A stretch of 64,000 bases of DNA from Psococerastis gibbosa (GCA_963971405.1 OZ020488.1:3348001-3412000), one strand, 5' to 3'. Positions 1 through 9,384 are shown, counted from the first letter of the stretch. Notes: generated by a model from the letters alone, not told the origin. Numbers and translations are program-made.

Positions 1-560
1 CTTTTCTCACTTTTGCAAGCACTTACCAAATTGAGTTCACATCCAAAACCAAATTTATACCATATTGGATCTACCTGTATTTCTTACATCAGGATGAGGC
101 AGGGTTTCATCCATTGGCAAGAAATGTTGAGTAGCAGGAAAGCCATTGCCCAAATTGCGGTTGATGTCTCCTCTGAAAGAACTTGTCCATCTTCTTCTTC
201 TAATGTCTCTTCTATCGAAGATTTGTGATCATCATGGCAATGGTAGTCATGATGATTATACTAGGGAATTGTAATACAGTGGTTTCCGGTTGCCTTCTCC
301 ATCCTTATGCCGTTGACTCTTCATTGAGCTCCTCCACCTTCGGGGCCAGTTTCCCAAATCTGCTCAGAAAAGACTGCGTTTTTCGCTTATCCCGGCTCAA
401 ATTCGGTCTCCTATCTCTTCAGTCGCCATTACGCGCTTCCATCTTCCCCACGAGGAGGTACAGTTTAGTTGTTTTCGCGTCTTCGCATCTGAGACCATCC
501 GGTATTACTCAGAACCTCGAAGCTGCTTTGAAGACAATTTGAGCACTTACTGCTCATTCA
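1..560 (+). repeat. Dispersed repeat family T, copy 1
   Basis: Non-coding repeat of unknown class. The stretch from about 225 to 540 (block beginning GTGGTTTCCGGTTGCC, followed by CTTCGGGGCC, TTTTTCGCTTATCCCGGCTC and ending in ACGAGGAGGTACAG) recurs at about 8035-8300, 9385-9740 (minus), 23095-23205 and 47565-47800. The upstream part (TCTATCGAAGATT, about 210) also recurs near 9710 and 47585. Two overlapping short reading frames here are not conserved between copies, so I do not call a gene. SINE or MITE class is undecided. Confidence 0.6.
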
Positions 561-1089
561 ACAAAGCTCTAGAGAATCTGTCCAATTCTTTTTAAGAAAC
601 AACATGGCGGTAGAGCTGATTAATTAGTTTATAGTTCTACATATTGGCCGAGTCGCTTTTTGAAGACTGGTGGACGATACCTTATTTCTAAACAATACTA
701 TGTACATATTATGAACTATTTTTTATATAAAAAATATGATACTCAGGAAGAAGCAGACGGCGCACTCCAGAAATAAGACTTAGCCTGCCTGCTTCATCAA
801 AATTTATAGAATAACGATAGATTTTTTTTTTTTTTTTTTTTTTTTTGACAAAATCCATCGTGTGAATTATTACAGCTATACCTATACTGTATACAACTAT
901 ACACCTATTTCAATAGATATCCAAAGAGGATTAATTAATTACTTATCAACAGTTAGCCTAGTAGCTAGCAACGCCCTGCGCTTAGTTTAGGTACCTATGA
1001 CGAGGTATTTGCAAAATTTGTCAAGAATGTGACCACCGAACGTTTGAGTGTGAAAATGTAAATAAAACACATAACCCAATTTGGGTGTA
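561..1089. other. AT-rich stretch, no gene seen
   Basis: AT-rich DNA with a poly-T run at about 823-846. No open frame, splice-flanked exon or repeat copy was recognised. Confidence 0.5.
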
Positions 1090-1275
1090 GGCCTGAAGAC
1101 GGATCCTGTCTCTCGATAACTGCTCTTTATTTGGGATGCTGTTGTCAGCTGGGTTATCCTCCTAACTGGAATGAATGAAATTCAATGCCTGAGGACTGGT
1201 AGAGGATCCTCTGTTTTGACCACTGCTCTTTTCGGAATGTTGTGCTCTGCAATGTCCGGCAGACCTAATTGCTTG
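1090..1275 (+). repeat. Repeat family U, two diverged units
   Basis: Two diverged units, about 1092-1145 and 1188-1270, share the order CCTGAGGAC.., GGATCCT.., CTGCTCTTT, GGAATGTTGT. A third unit lies at 1846-1909 and continues at 2110-2165 on the far side of an insertion. The unit at 1232-1270 preserves the unfilled form of the insertion site (..AATGTCCGGCAG..). Function unknown. Confidence 0.5.
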
Positions 1276-1589
1276 CATCCGGTGAAAAGTGGGGAAGACT
1301 CACTTACAAGTAGTCTAGGAAATATTGTTCATGCTGTAGAATTATTTACCCTGACCCTGTCACCTAAGGTTGCAAGAGAAAGCCTCAACTAGTAGTGCGA
1401 GGTCAACTAACAATGTAAAAGCTCTATATTATCTTCCTACTGGAATCACTCGAGCACTTCTTCCAACTTGCCCAACTCTTTAGCCAACCACTTTTATAGG
1501 CTATTATTATTTCAACTTTCACAGCTGTTTTAAAAATCACGCCTTTTCTCTCTCAAAAGGTTAGAAAGGTGAATTTGTCTACAGTATTG

Positions 1590-1765
1590 TATTGTAGCTG
1601 CTATCCCCCCCCCCTTGTTTGCAAAATTGTCAATGTGTCTTTTTCTGACCAAGTTTTACTGCGACTAAAATGCGTGAAAACCCACTATTTCTCGACTGTA
1701 TTATTTCTGAAACTTTCACTTGGGAGAGGCTCGCCCCCCCCCCCTCCCTGTGTAACCTATGAGTG
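1590..1765 (+). mobile_element. Possible remnant of hAT-like family P
   Basis: The phrase AAAATGCGTGAAAACCC.. followed by a CTATTT block matches the interior of the hAT-like elements at 37383-37665 and 60579-61000. Two runs of C flank it. No terminal repeats or TSD could be found here, so this is only a remnant. Confidence 0.3.
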
Positions 1766-1909
1766 GCCAATGTAATAATAAGTCTTGTGGACGTAGGTTC
1801 AACTACCTACGGGAAAAAAATCCGCCAGTCGTGAGGATATAGACCTCAGGGCTGGTAGAGGATTCTCTCTTGACTTCTAATCTATTCGGGATGTCGTGGT
1901 CATCAACAT

Positions 1910-2109
1910 CCTTGTGAGAGTTTCCTTGGTGACTTCGTGGAACTTGGAGAACATCATGAGTAGAGGAAGAAGAACGCAATGATCCACAGTAAAATACTTT
2001 AATAGTGACCGGTTTCGGATAAAAGTCTGATGATGGATTTTATCCGAAACCGGTCACTATTAAAGTATTTTACTGTGGATCATTGCGTTCTTCTTCCTCT
2101 ACTCATGAT
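1910..2109 (+). mobile_element. Penelope-like terminal fragment inserted in family U
   Basis: A roughly 200-bp insertion flanked by an 11-bp direct repeat GTCATCAACAT (1899-1909 and 2110-2120), which I read as the target-site duplication. The related unit at 1232-1270 shows the site without the insert. The insert shares GACTTCGTGGAACTT with the Penelope-like element at 30780-31260 and shares the CGAAACCGGTCACT.. block with its 3' end. It has no coding part and is mostly a perfect inverted repeat with a hammerhead-like motif. Known Penelope-like elements carry terminal repeats with hammerhead motifs and often have inverted ends, which fits. Confidence 0.65.
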
Positions 2110-2110
2110 G
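1952..2110. repeat. 73-bp perfect inverted repeat with 13-nt spacer
   Basis: The left arm 1952-2024 is, by eye, an exact reverse complement of the right arm 2038-2110. The spacer is 2025-2037 (GTCTGATGATGGA). The arms contain the CCGGTCACTATTAAAG block that is present once at 31192-31210. This reads as two Penelope-like termini placed head to head. Confidence 0.9.
2019..2063 (+). ncRNA. Hammerhead ribozyme-like motif (type I, minimal)
   Basis: The conserved core is in order: CTGATGA at 2027-2033, GAAA at 2046-2049 and GTC at 2053-2055. Stem II pairs GGAT (2035-2038) with ATCC (2042-2045) around a 3-nt loop, leaving U2034 unpaired. Stem I pairs AGU (2024-2026) with ACU (2056-2058) and, after one A-A mismatch, UAA (2020-2022) with UUA (2060-2062). 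Stem III is only ACC/GGT (2049-2054), a palindrome that would pair strongly only between two RNAs, as reported for minimal hammerheads of Penelope-like elements. Predicted self-cleavage is after C2055. Activity is uncertain because of the tiny stem III and the unpaired U. The competing 73-bp inverted repeat could also sequester it. Confidence 0.6.
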
Positions 2111-2432
2111 TCATCAACATGTCCGGCAGCCTCGTTTCTCCTTTCGTCTTTCGAGTCTCGATCCTCATTCTTCCATGCTTCATGGTCCAGTCCCACCCAC
2201 CCACTGGGCCATGCCTGTGAAATAGATTAGAAAGTCAACTTAAAAAAGGAGAAATGTAATGTTTTGTTTATATATTTTGCGAATGATTGCGTGTCACTAG
2301 TGTTTCTTCAATATTATCTAAATACAATGGGACGTGTATTTAGGACCTATCATAATGAAAATTATGGTTGGCGGTCGTTGTGTGCGAAGTGATGTTATTT
2401 TTCGTTTATCGGATTAAAAGATCTTTAAGCGT

Positions 2433-2718
2433 TTGTTCTGTTTAATTAAAACTTCTACGGATATTCTAACAAATAGCAACAATAAAATGTTACAATACCT
2501 TAAAGGCGACCAGTTAAATTTAATATCTGACTGTATACTTAGGGGATGCAACGGTGCTCTGTCAGTCCAGGGCGCATGTGCCCCATCTTGTGGTCTCTCT
2601 GTTGGAGATGCTCGCATTACACGCGCCACAGGTGTCGTGAACGGCAACGTCGCGGAAAGCTGCGTCCCCCGTGGTAGGTACGTACGTTTACGTCGTCTGC
2701 CTATGATCAACATCTAGA
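2433..2718 (+). other. Candidate CpG-rich first exon ending at a GTAAGC donor
   Basis: From about 2540 the DNA turns GC- and CpG-rich against an AT-rich background (GCGCATG, CACGCGCC, AACGTCGCGG, TACGTACGTTTACGTCG) and stops at a good donor, AAAG|GTAAGC, with GT at 2719-2720. The frame open from 2433 has stop TAG at 2715-2717, four bases before the donor, so if this is an exon it is better read as 5' untranslated than as coding. The 94-residue frame and its antisense match no family I know. A link with the signal-peptide exon at 37165 would need an intron of about 34 kb and is speculation. Confidence 0.35.
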
Positions 2719-2897
2719 AAGGTAAGCTTCGAAACCCCTCCAGCACATGTTTTTTTCTTCCCTTTTTCCCATTTTTACGTTATTATGATTATTATTATTC
2801 CCATAAGAACGTAGAAATATATAAATGGTTAGGTATTATTATTACCATATGAAGGGATAGGGCAATATTATATTGTACAGTGGTCAGTGTGTTAATA

Positions 2898-3261
2898 GGG
2901 TTACCAGATTTCAGGAAACTCAATTCCTGACACCTGAACCAAAGTGTCATTCTATTTAGTGTAAATTTCCTTCTGAAGTATCACATTATATCTAGTATAA
3001 AATGTACTTGTGCACTGTTAAAAACTGCTATGCCGGAATTAAAATAAATAAAATTGCAATATTGTATTATAAATTTATAACATAAGTTCCGACCAATTTT
3101 GAATTAAAATTAAAGTTAAAAAAAGTTTTTCATTTTAGTAAAAAACTTTATTTCTGTTTCTCATAAAATTCCTGACATTGACCCAGCAATTCCAGACATT
3201 CCTGATGGCAGTCTGAATCCCTGACTATCAGACGAATCCCTGACGTCTGGTAACCCCTGTA
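2898..3261. mobile_element. hAT-like MITE
   Basis: The left end TAGGGTTACCAGATTTCAGG and the right end, read in reverse as CAGGGGTTACCAGACGTCAGG, form imperfect terminal inverted repeats of about 20 bp. Sub-terminal repeats of TCCTGAC/GTCAGGA occur inside both ends. The roughly 300-bp interior is AT-rich and non-coding. No matching 8-bp TSD was found, so family assignment rests on the terminal sequence alone. Confidence 0.5.
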
Positions 3262-3574
3262 TATACAAGTATATATACCTGTAGCTTATTGAATTGATTA
3301 ATATATGCTCCTTGTCCAGTGATAACAGGGCAAGGTAAAGACATGGACATTTTGGGGCCCATTCGAACCTTGCTCTGCCAGCGACCTCATTGATTTGTGA
3401 TTAGTAATTTCTTCCGCGTCCCTACCTGAAATTCGTGCCAGGGAGTAGAGAGACTAGGGTTGGGTGATGGAAGGGGAGATGATGTATAGGATGAAGGAAT
3501 GGGGGTTGGGGTTAATTTAAAGACCTACGTGTATAGGTGAAAAGGTCATTGGCGTATTGATATTGTTTCCTTGT

Positions 3575-3725
3575 GAATTTGGGCCGCTGGCAAACAGGTA
3601 CACCTCGTTGTCAACCCACACCGGCTACAAGTGTCAAAGGGCAAGCTAGAACATGCTTAGCATTGACAGCATGTAACAGATGCTGTAGCGTAACTTAACT
3701 CAAGTTCTGGTACAAGTCTATATTT
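3575..3725 (+). repeat. Repeat family S, copy 1
   Basis: The shared order is GGCAAACNGGTA, TGTCAACC, CACCGGCTACAAG, CAAGCT, CATTGAC, AACAG, AACTCAAG. It matches 18785-18935 and 44200-44335 on the plus strand, and 19895-19990, 55858-55965 and 60150-60235 on the minus strand. Nothing coding. Probably a short retroposon, but no Pol III boxes were recognised. Confidence 0.55.
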
Positions 3726-3858
3726 TAATTTCCCAGGGCTTCAAAATAGTGGTTTTTACGGAATGTCTGTTGGTGTGTGTCTATCTGTATCTCTGCCTGT
3801 TCTTCGATTTGTGGACAAACTAATAGATGAATTTATAGGTTAAAAATGGGCTAATAGC
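3726..3858 (-). mobile_element. Fragment of TIR transposon family M
   Basis: The segment running GGTTTTTACGGAATGTCTGT, a CTGT-rich part and GACAAACTAATAGATG matches the internal GACA-tract region of family M (for example 38290-38380) in the same minus orientation. It ends where the foldback element begins at 3859. Confidence 0.45.
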
Positions 3859-5088
3859 CCAGGGTAGATAATTTTTTTAAGACATTAAATTATAGTAGAA
3901 TGAAACTCATTGGAAATTGAAGATAATATGACAGACATTAAAGGAAAAATAAATTACGGGCAATCTGAGTTCGGGAGTAGGTAAGGGTGGGTTTTTAAGG
4001 GTGAAATACGGTACATCTTCATTTCCGGCAAAACTACAAGTCGTAAGGAAAAACGTCAAATAGCAAACAGGTAGGTAATAAGATGATCTGCAACTTTAGT
4101 AGTTACACTTTTTTCACATAACCTCAAATTTTATGAGAAAAATGCCAAAAACCAAGGTTTTAGTTTTTTATTTTTAACTTTTACAAAAAAAAAAATTTTT
4201 TTTAGGTGGAATTTGGTGAAAACTTACCTTTCTATGTTCAATTTAGTTTATCTAGGCCCTTTATTTATATCTGTGTTAATCAGCTCTAAAATAAAAATAT
4301 TAATATTTTATATTTTTTTTAAATAGTATGTTTAACGTTACATAACCTAAATAAAATAAAATCGAATCATATTTTAGTACAATATTAGGTGTATGTAGGT
4401 GGAATTATTGTAATTTCCAATGACTAAATTGATCGGACTATACTTGAAACATCAAAGACATCATTTTTTTATTTAGTTTTTTTGCATTTTTTAAGAAAAT
4501 TTTGCACAGTAGTGTATATTGTTTTTTATACCATCAGAAAGTAGAAGTTTCAACGAACAAGAAGGCTGCCTAATTTTTTTAAATAATCGACATTTTGACG
4601 TGAGATTTCTCGATTGAAAATTAGGGTGCTTTTTCCATATATAGCCAAAATTAGGTATAGAAAAATAATATTTTAAATAAAGAAGTTACAACGTATTTAG
4701 AACATATAAAAGTAAGTTTTCACCAAATTTCACCCAAAACAATTTTTTTTTTGTAAAAGTTAAAAATAAAAAACCAAAACCTTGGTTTTCGGCATTTTTC
4801 TCATAAAATTTGAGGTTTTGTGAAAAAAGTGTAACTACCAAAGTTGTAGATCTTTTTATTACCTACCTTTTTGCCATTTGACGTTTTTCCATAGGACTTG
4901 TAGTTTTGCCGGAAATAAAGATGTACCGTATTTCACCATTAAAAACCCACCCCTACCTACTCCCGAACTCAGATCGTCCGTAATTAATTTTTCCTTTATT
5001 GTCTGTCATATTGTATCCATTTCCAATGGGTTTCATTCTACTATAATTTAATGTTTTTTTTCACAATTTTTCAGGGGATCTACCCTGG
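3859..5088. mobile_element. 1.23-kb foldback element with ~385-bp inverted repeats
   Basis: Left arm 3859-4240 and right arm 4700-5088 are imperfect reverse complements (about 9 in 10 positions by eye). They carry the same landmarks in mirror order: CCAGGGTAGAT, CATTAAATTATAGTAGAATG, AAATACGGTACATCTTC, CAAAACTACAAGTC, CGTCAAATAGCAAA, GGTTTTTTATTTTTAACTT. The spacer of about 460 bp is AT-rich and non-coding. A half copy at 29935-30300 shares the same arm. No transposase is present. The outer ends CAGGGTAGAT recall hAT termini, but no TSD was found, so the class stays open. Confidence 0.75.
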
Positions 5089-6474
5089 TTTAATCATGAT
5101 TGGAAATTAATAATGAAAATGATATCTATAGCGTTTAGAGTTGGTGCCTACCTATATGATTACGTGAAATGTAGGATAGAATGCTGACTGCTGAGTAAGA
5201 CTGTCTCCAATGAAAGCCACACGTTCACCCATTTTATTTCGGTAATTAAGTGGAATATTGCGATGGGTAAACATTAATTTTAATGACTAAGTAAAGCTTT
5301 TCGAGAAACCTTGCATTTAAAAAAAAAAAAAATAATCCAGCCACTGTCTTAACTTTGTAGCTGCAGTGGAATCAAGGAGGAATTTATTAAAAGTACGCGA
5401 CCAATAATTCATTCCTTGTTTCAAAATATTTTTAAATCTTAATTTGGACCAAAATTTTTATATTTCATATACGATAATTTAAGTTATATTTTACTATGTA
5501 TACTGTTATTAAATTATGGTTAACATGAAAAAAAGACTTTATAGTCTTATTGTTCGCCATTTATAAAATAAAGTCGTTCTTTCATTCATTCATTCTCTCA
5601 TTCAAAATATATACTGTTCAGTTCAGTTCAGGCTAGCCATTATTAACTGAGTTATTCACCGTGGCGAATAGTCCCAGATTTAAGATTTAAACAAGTAGCC
5701 TATGTACACACCTAACATAAAACAAACAAAAACGGAAATAGTAGGTTAGTGGATTAGTAGTTTAGCCAGGTTTGTTTCTCAAAAATTCTCCTACAGAGTA
5801 CGGACACGTGTCCAATAGTATATGTATATATAACTCATCAGGTCAGCCTTTCTTTATAAAGAATTCAGAAAATCCTCCTTTGTAGGATGAGGGAAAACGG
5901 TTCTTGGGCCCCATTTGTTGTTTCAAATTCTCCCCAAACTTTCATCTTTACATAAATTTTCATCAGAATGTAAAATATGGCATGCCATATACTGGAAATT
6001 GGAGAGGGATTCGACCTTCACAAACAAAGTGCACTTAAGTCGAGGAAAAATTCAATCTACGCCAAGATTTACATTTCCTACTACATAAACATTTGAGTAA
6101 TATCCTCAGCTTTCTGTGATTGAAATCGTACGCTCGGGTCGTGAGCAGCTTTTATAGAATAGGTACCGTAGACTACGTACCGTATTAATTTTATAAAATT
6201 CCTATCGAAATACCAAAAAACCAATGTAGCAAAATCCTCCTCTGCGATGATTGGGGGGTTAATTAAAAAAAAAAAAATAGTACCACTTTTTATTTATTTA
6301 TTTCATTTTACCACTGAAGAAGAATAGCACCTGGCTTTATCAATATAATTTTAAATTAACAGTAATTATTATCAATATTAACCATAACATCTTTATCAAC
6401 TAAAGTTGCTGTAAATTCAAAAATTATTTTTGTCGGGAAACCAATCAACAATCAGATGAAGTTAATGATGTTCG
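5089..6474. other. AT-rich stretch with simple repeats, no gene seen
   Basis: It holds a CATT-repeat run at about 5581-5604, preceded by GTTCGCCATTTATAAAATAAA, which resembles a retroposon 3' tail. There are also short A-runs and a TTTA run near 6290-6303. No exon-like segment or recognised repeat copy. Confidence 0.45.
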
Positions 6475-6650
6475 GAATCCACTATAATCAGGAGGTACAA
6501 ACTGTCATGTGAAGGAGTCTGCCCTTAGAGTGCCTCAAGTTAATAAACATACTCACTCCCCCCCCCCCCCCCGCCACTAGGCTGACAGATGTGCTTAAAG
6601 CAGAAATGCTGAAAGCAGGCGTTGGAAAACAAACAAACAAACAAATTAAT
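6475..6650 (+). repeat. Repeat family V, copy 1
   Basis: The order CCACTATAATCAGGAGGT, AAGGAGTCTGCCCTTAG, GTGCCTCAAG, a run of C, GGCTGACAG, GCTTAAAGCAGAAATGCTGA recurs inverted at 15990-16160 and in pieces at 18586-18665 and 18950-19010. It ends in CAAA repeats. Non-coding. Confidence 0.55.
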
Positions 6651-7140
6651 GTCTGAAAGAATTAAAGGTCTACGAAGCATGGTTAATTACTTACAGCACA
6701 TTGTATGTTGAATTTTTGCATTGGCGGGTGTATGCACGTATTATGAGAAATTGGGAATGGCCTTCAATCCAATAACAGTCATGCTGGAGCAGCTTAAGTA
6801 TCGTGATAATTACAAAATAATCTGCAGCAAAAAATGTTGATATTAAATCGCCCAGCCCTGGCCTGGATAGATATTGATAGGTATTGACTTTAGTTGATTA
6901 AAAAAAGCCCCTAATATTGTACTGTAATAGGTCGAGAGCTTGCAGTAAAGGTTTAGTAGAACTGTTATTAAGTTTTTTCATTTTTTCATTAACAATGATA
7001 ACAATGTAGCCTCTATATGATTTCCCGGCAACCCGATTTAATTATTGTTACTAATACTGACACAGATTTCCTCTGGCTAATAAAAAGAACCGGTCCGAGT
7101 TTACTCGAACATGCTTTCCAATTTATCAACATTAGTAGAT

Positions 7141-7197
7141 CTTCTTCTTCTTCTTCTTCAGCCATCGCCCGTCCTTGGCTGGTTGGCCAATTGACGC
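7141..7197 (-). mobile_element. 57-bp retroposon tail inserted in family M copy A
   Basis: The insert begins with (CTT)n on the plus strand, that is a (GAA)n 3' tail on the minus strand. It is bounded by a perfect 12-bp TSD ACATTAGTAGAT (7129-7140 and 7198-7209). Family M copy B at 14560-14580 reads straight through the same place with a single ATTAGTAGAT. The insert shares CTGGTTGGC with the (CTT)n-headed repeats at 11790 and 60068. A severely 5'-truncated LINE or SINE is the simplest reading. Confidence 0.8.
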
Positions 7198-7852
7198 ACA
7201 TTAGTAGATAGAGAATATGAGTAATTTCATGATAAATACTTTTCCTATCGTTAAATTTCCGATATCTCGGGGGGAGGGGGGGGGGTTGTCCACCTGACGT
7301 CACTGGAGGTGATAGATAGGTCAGACCAACACATTACCACACAGCAATAATGGCAGGGCACGCAATGCATTTGAGCGTGAATTTTCTATCATTTTTTCAA
7401 AAAAACATTTTTTTTGTACAAAACCATATACTTTTCTGGAAAAGAAACCTGTCCGGTTTCGTCATTCAATTTAACACCTAAAACATACCTGAAGGTAGAA
7501 ATCATCGATAGAAAGGTTTCGCAGAAAAATTATTTTTTAGTCATTTTTCATTAAAATTTACATATTTTTATTTTTTTACCCCCTGAAGCAAACTATCAAG
7601 GGGCAAGCGACCCCCCGCATTTTATCAAAATTAATAACAACTACAATATATGCGAATTTAAAAGAAATCGTTGGAGCCGTTTTCGGGAAATAATTTTTTT
7701 AGACGTTACTTTGGAGTTTTTTGAGAATAAAACCCCCCCAAATTGAGTTAGCCCCAAATAAAAAAAATTGGTCCCGAGGTATGATTTTTTTGAATCTACA
7801 TGCCGAACTTCATCAAAATCGACTGAGTAGTTTGCCCGGAAACCAACGAACA

Positions 7853-7876
7853 GACAGACAGACAGACAGACAGACA
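7853..7876 (+). repeat. (GACA)n tract inside family M
   Basis: Six GACA units. The same place in copy B (about 15121-15152) and copy C (about 38310-38347, as TGTC) has variant lengths interrupted by GAGC or GATC, so the tract is an integral, unstable part of the transposon. Confidence 0.85.
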
Positions 7877-8034
7877 TCCGTTGAAATCTCGGAATCGAAA
7901 ATTTCGACCGTCACAAAGCTTTCCTTAAACTACGTATAAATTGGAAAGCAATAATACACTGTATACAAGGCCTACTCCTTCTAATGCCTCTTGTATCAAA
8001 AATTGTTATCAAGATGACTACACGCGTACTAAGG

Positions 8035-8300
8035 AATGCAGTGGTTTTCTCGTTGTCTTCTGCATCCTTGTGCCGTTGGCGCTTCGTTCAGTTCTTCCGC
8101 CTTCGGGGCCAGGTTCCCAACCCCAGGAAAAAAGACATGCCTGCTCAGAAAAGACTGTGTTTTTCGCTTATCCCGGCTCAAACTAATATAGGTCCCCTAT
8201 CTGCTCAGTTGTCATTACGCTCTTCCATCTTCACCACTAGGAGGTACAAATTAGGGCTTCTGAGACCATAAGGCATTACTCAGAAGCTCGGCTATACTAT
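8035..8300 (+). repeat. Repeat family T, copy 2
   Basis: It matches 280-530 (GTGGTTTTC, CATCCTTGTGCCGTTG, CTTCGGGGCC, TTTTTCGCTTATCCCGGCTC, ACTAGGAGGTAC, CATTACTCAGAAGCTC). Local frames of 81 and 95 codons are incidental to the repeat. Confidence 0.65.
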
Positions 8301-8391
8301 AGCCAACTATAGCCAAAATTGAGCTAAGTTAGCGTGTTCGGATAGTCCGTTAAATCTTGTTGCGCTTACAGGTGTCCTCAATAAATTGCAC

Positions 8392-8545
8392 AAATAAATA
8401 AATAATTAATTTTTTTCCATTAATAAACCAATCTAGCGCAGTTGGAGCTATAAAGCCCTCGCTTACACCGCCTGCTTTACATGCCCTTACGATGTATGGC
8501 CAGACAATTTGGCAAATGGGGGACTCGAGACGACAACCTTTTAGG
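8392..8545 (-). repeat. tRNA-derived SINE 1, copy a
   Basis: Minus-strand copy. The A/T-rich tail AAATAAATAAATAATT lies on the plus-left side, then the body GGAGCTATAAAGCCCTC, GCCTGCTTTACATGCCC and the tRNA-like head remnant (CGAGACGACAACCTTT). The best plus-strand copies are at 35848-36035 and 54998-55215. Confidence 0.6.
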
Positions 8546-8708
8546 GGAACGTCATGAGGTGAGTCAGTACAAGCAGTTTACATGTACTGACATTAAGAAA
8601 GAATCACTTATTTGGGCTACGTCACAATGCTCCTCTACTTTTGAAATTGGCTGTCACTCAGGCCCCTAACCACACGTGGGAGGCTGGGAGCCTGCAGCCT
8701 CATTGCAG

Positions 8709-8879
8709 ACGTGCGACGTGTTACTACTTACTATAGGAACGCAGCTGACCCCACTCCCCCCGAAAAAATCCTGATCACTGGTTACGGGCCTGCGGAGTCA
8801 CCATCACAGATTGCTCTTAGTTGTGCGAATGGGCCAATGTCCGTACATAACTTTAGTGAAGTCATAAAGCGTGCATGCA
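8709..8879 (+). CDS. Candidate internal coding exon, unknown protein
   Basis: A 171-nt segment lies between an acceptor (CTCATTGCAG, ending 8708) and a donor (CA|GTAAGTG, GT at 8880-8881). It has one frame open throughout (codons from 8711), and the length is a multiple of three, so the exon is phase-symmetric. The encoded piece reads AADPTPPEKILITGYGPAES.. and later SCANGPMSVHNFSEVIKR. It is richer in G and C than its surroundings. I recognise no domain. Against it: the pyrimidine tract is poor, the donor lacks the usual preceding AG, and it abuts repeat-derived DNA. Its phase does not match the signal-peptide exon at 37165. Confidence 0.3.
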
Positions 8880-9384
8880 GTAAGTGTATACTGTATATTA
8901 TAAAATTGACTTTTGCCCATTAATATCATTTCCCCGCAGGCCTATTTATTTACGATTTAGCTTTGCATAAAATTGTACATAAATATATGCGCTGGGAATT
9001 CAAAATATTAGCTGTGTTTAATTATCAAATTGTTATCAAAGCAATACAAAATATGGGAAAGCAGCAAAAACCCCTAGGCTAGTCATATTGTGAAACTGAC
9101 GCTATTTACATCACATAATAATGATAATAACACAAATGTGAAAGTTGTAACACCTCAAGGCAGCCATATATGCAATACCTGGGCAATACCAAAAATACCA
9201 TACGCATGCAGTAGTAAGCATTATTGGATCCAATATAGGCCTATATTTAATTAAAATTATAAAAAAGGGAATAAATGAGTTCCCTTTATATTTGTAGAAA
9301 ATGGGTAGGCTACATTGCTGAGGGACTTCAGAAATATAACAAAGCGCCAGTTGTGATTTATTTTTAATTAACTCTAATAATAGC
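8880..9384. other. AT-rich stretch, no gene seen
   Basis: No open frame, splice-flanked exon or recognised repeat. A CCCCGCAG acceptor-like site at about 8938 leads into a frame that closes within six codons. Confidence 0.45.

Larger units (their letters stand above)
7083..7953 (+). mobile_element. Non-autonomous TIR transposon family M, copy A
   Basis: It begins AAAGAACCGGTCCGAG and near that end carries TGCTTTCCAATTTAT; the other end is the reverse complement, ATAAATTGGAAAGCA at 7936-7950, giving 15-bp inverted repeats. Nearly full copies lie at 14518-15275 and 38183-39046 (minus), with fragments at 3726, 10815, 14339, 51590 and 62214. The interior has the GCGACCCCCCGCATTTT and AACCCCCCCAAATTGAGTT blocks and a GACA tract at 7853-7876. 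Open frames inside are not conserved. No transposase is present, so movement in trans is inferred. Copy A is itself interrupted at 7141. Confidence 0.75.

Noticed and set aside
2414-2713. 99-codon minus frame over the CpG-rich block
   Set aside because: It is a long antisense frame caused by few stop codons in GC-rich DNA. No acceptor/donor pair fits the minus strand.
7853-7876. Independent GACA microsatellite locus
   Set aside because: The tract occurs at the same place in all three copies of transposon M, so it is part of the element.
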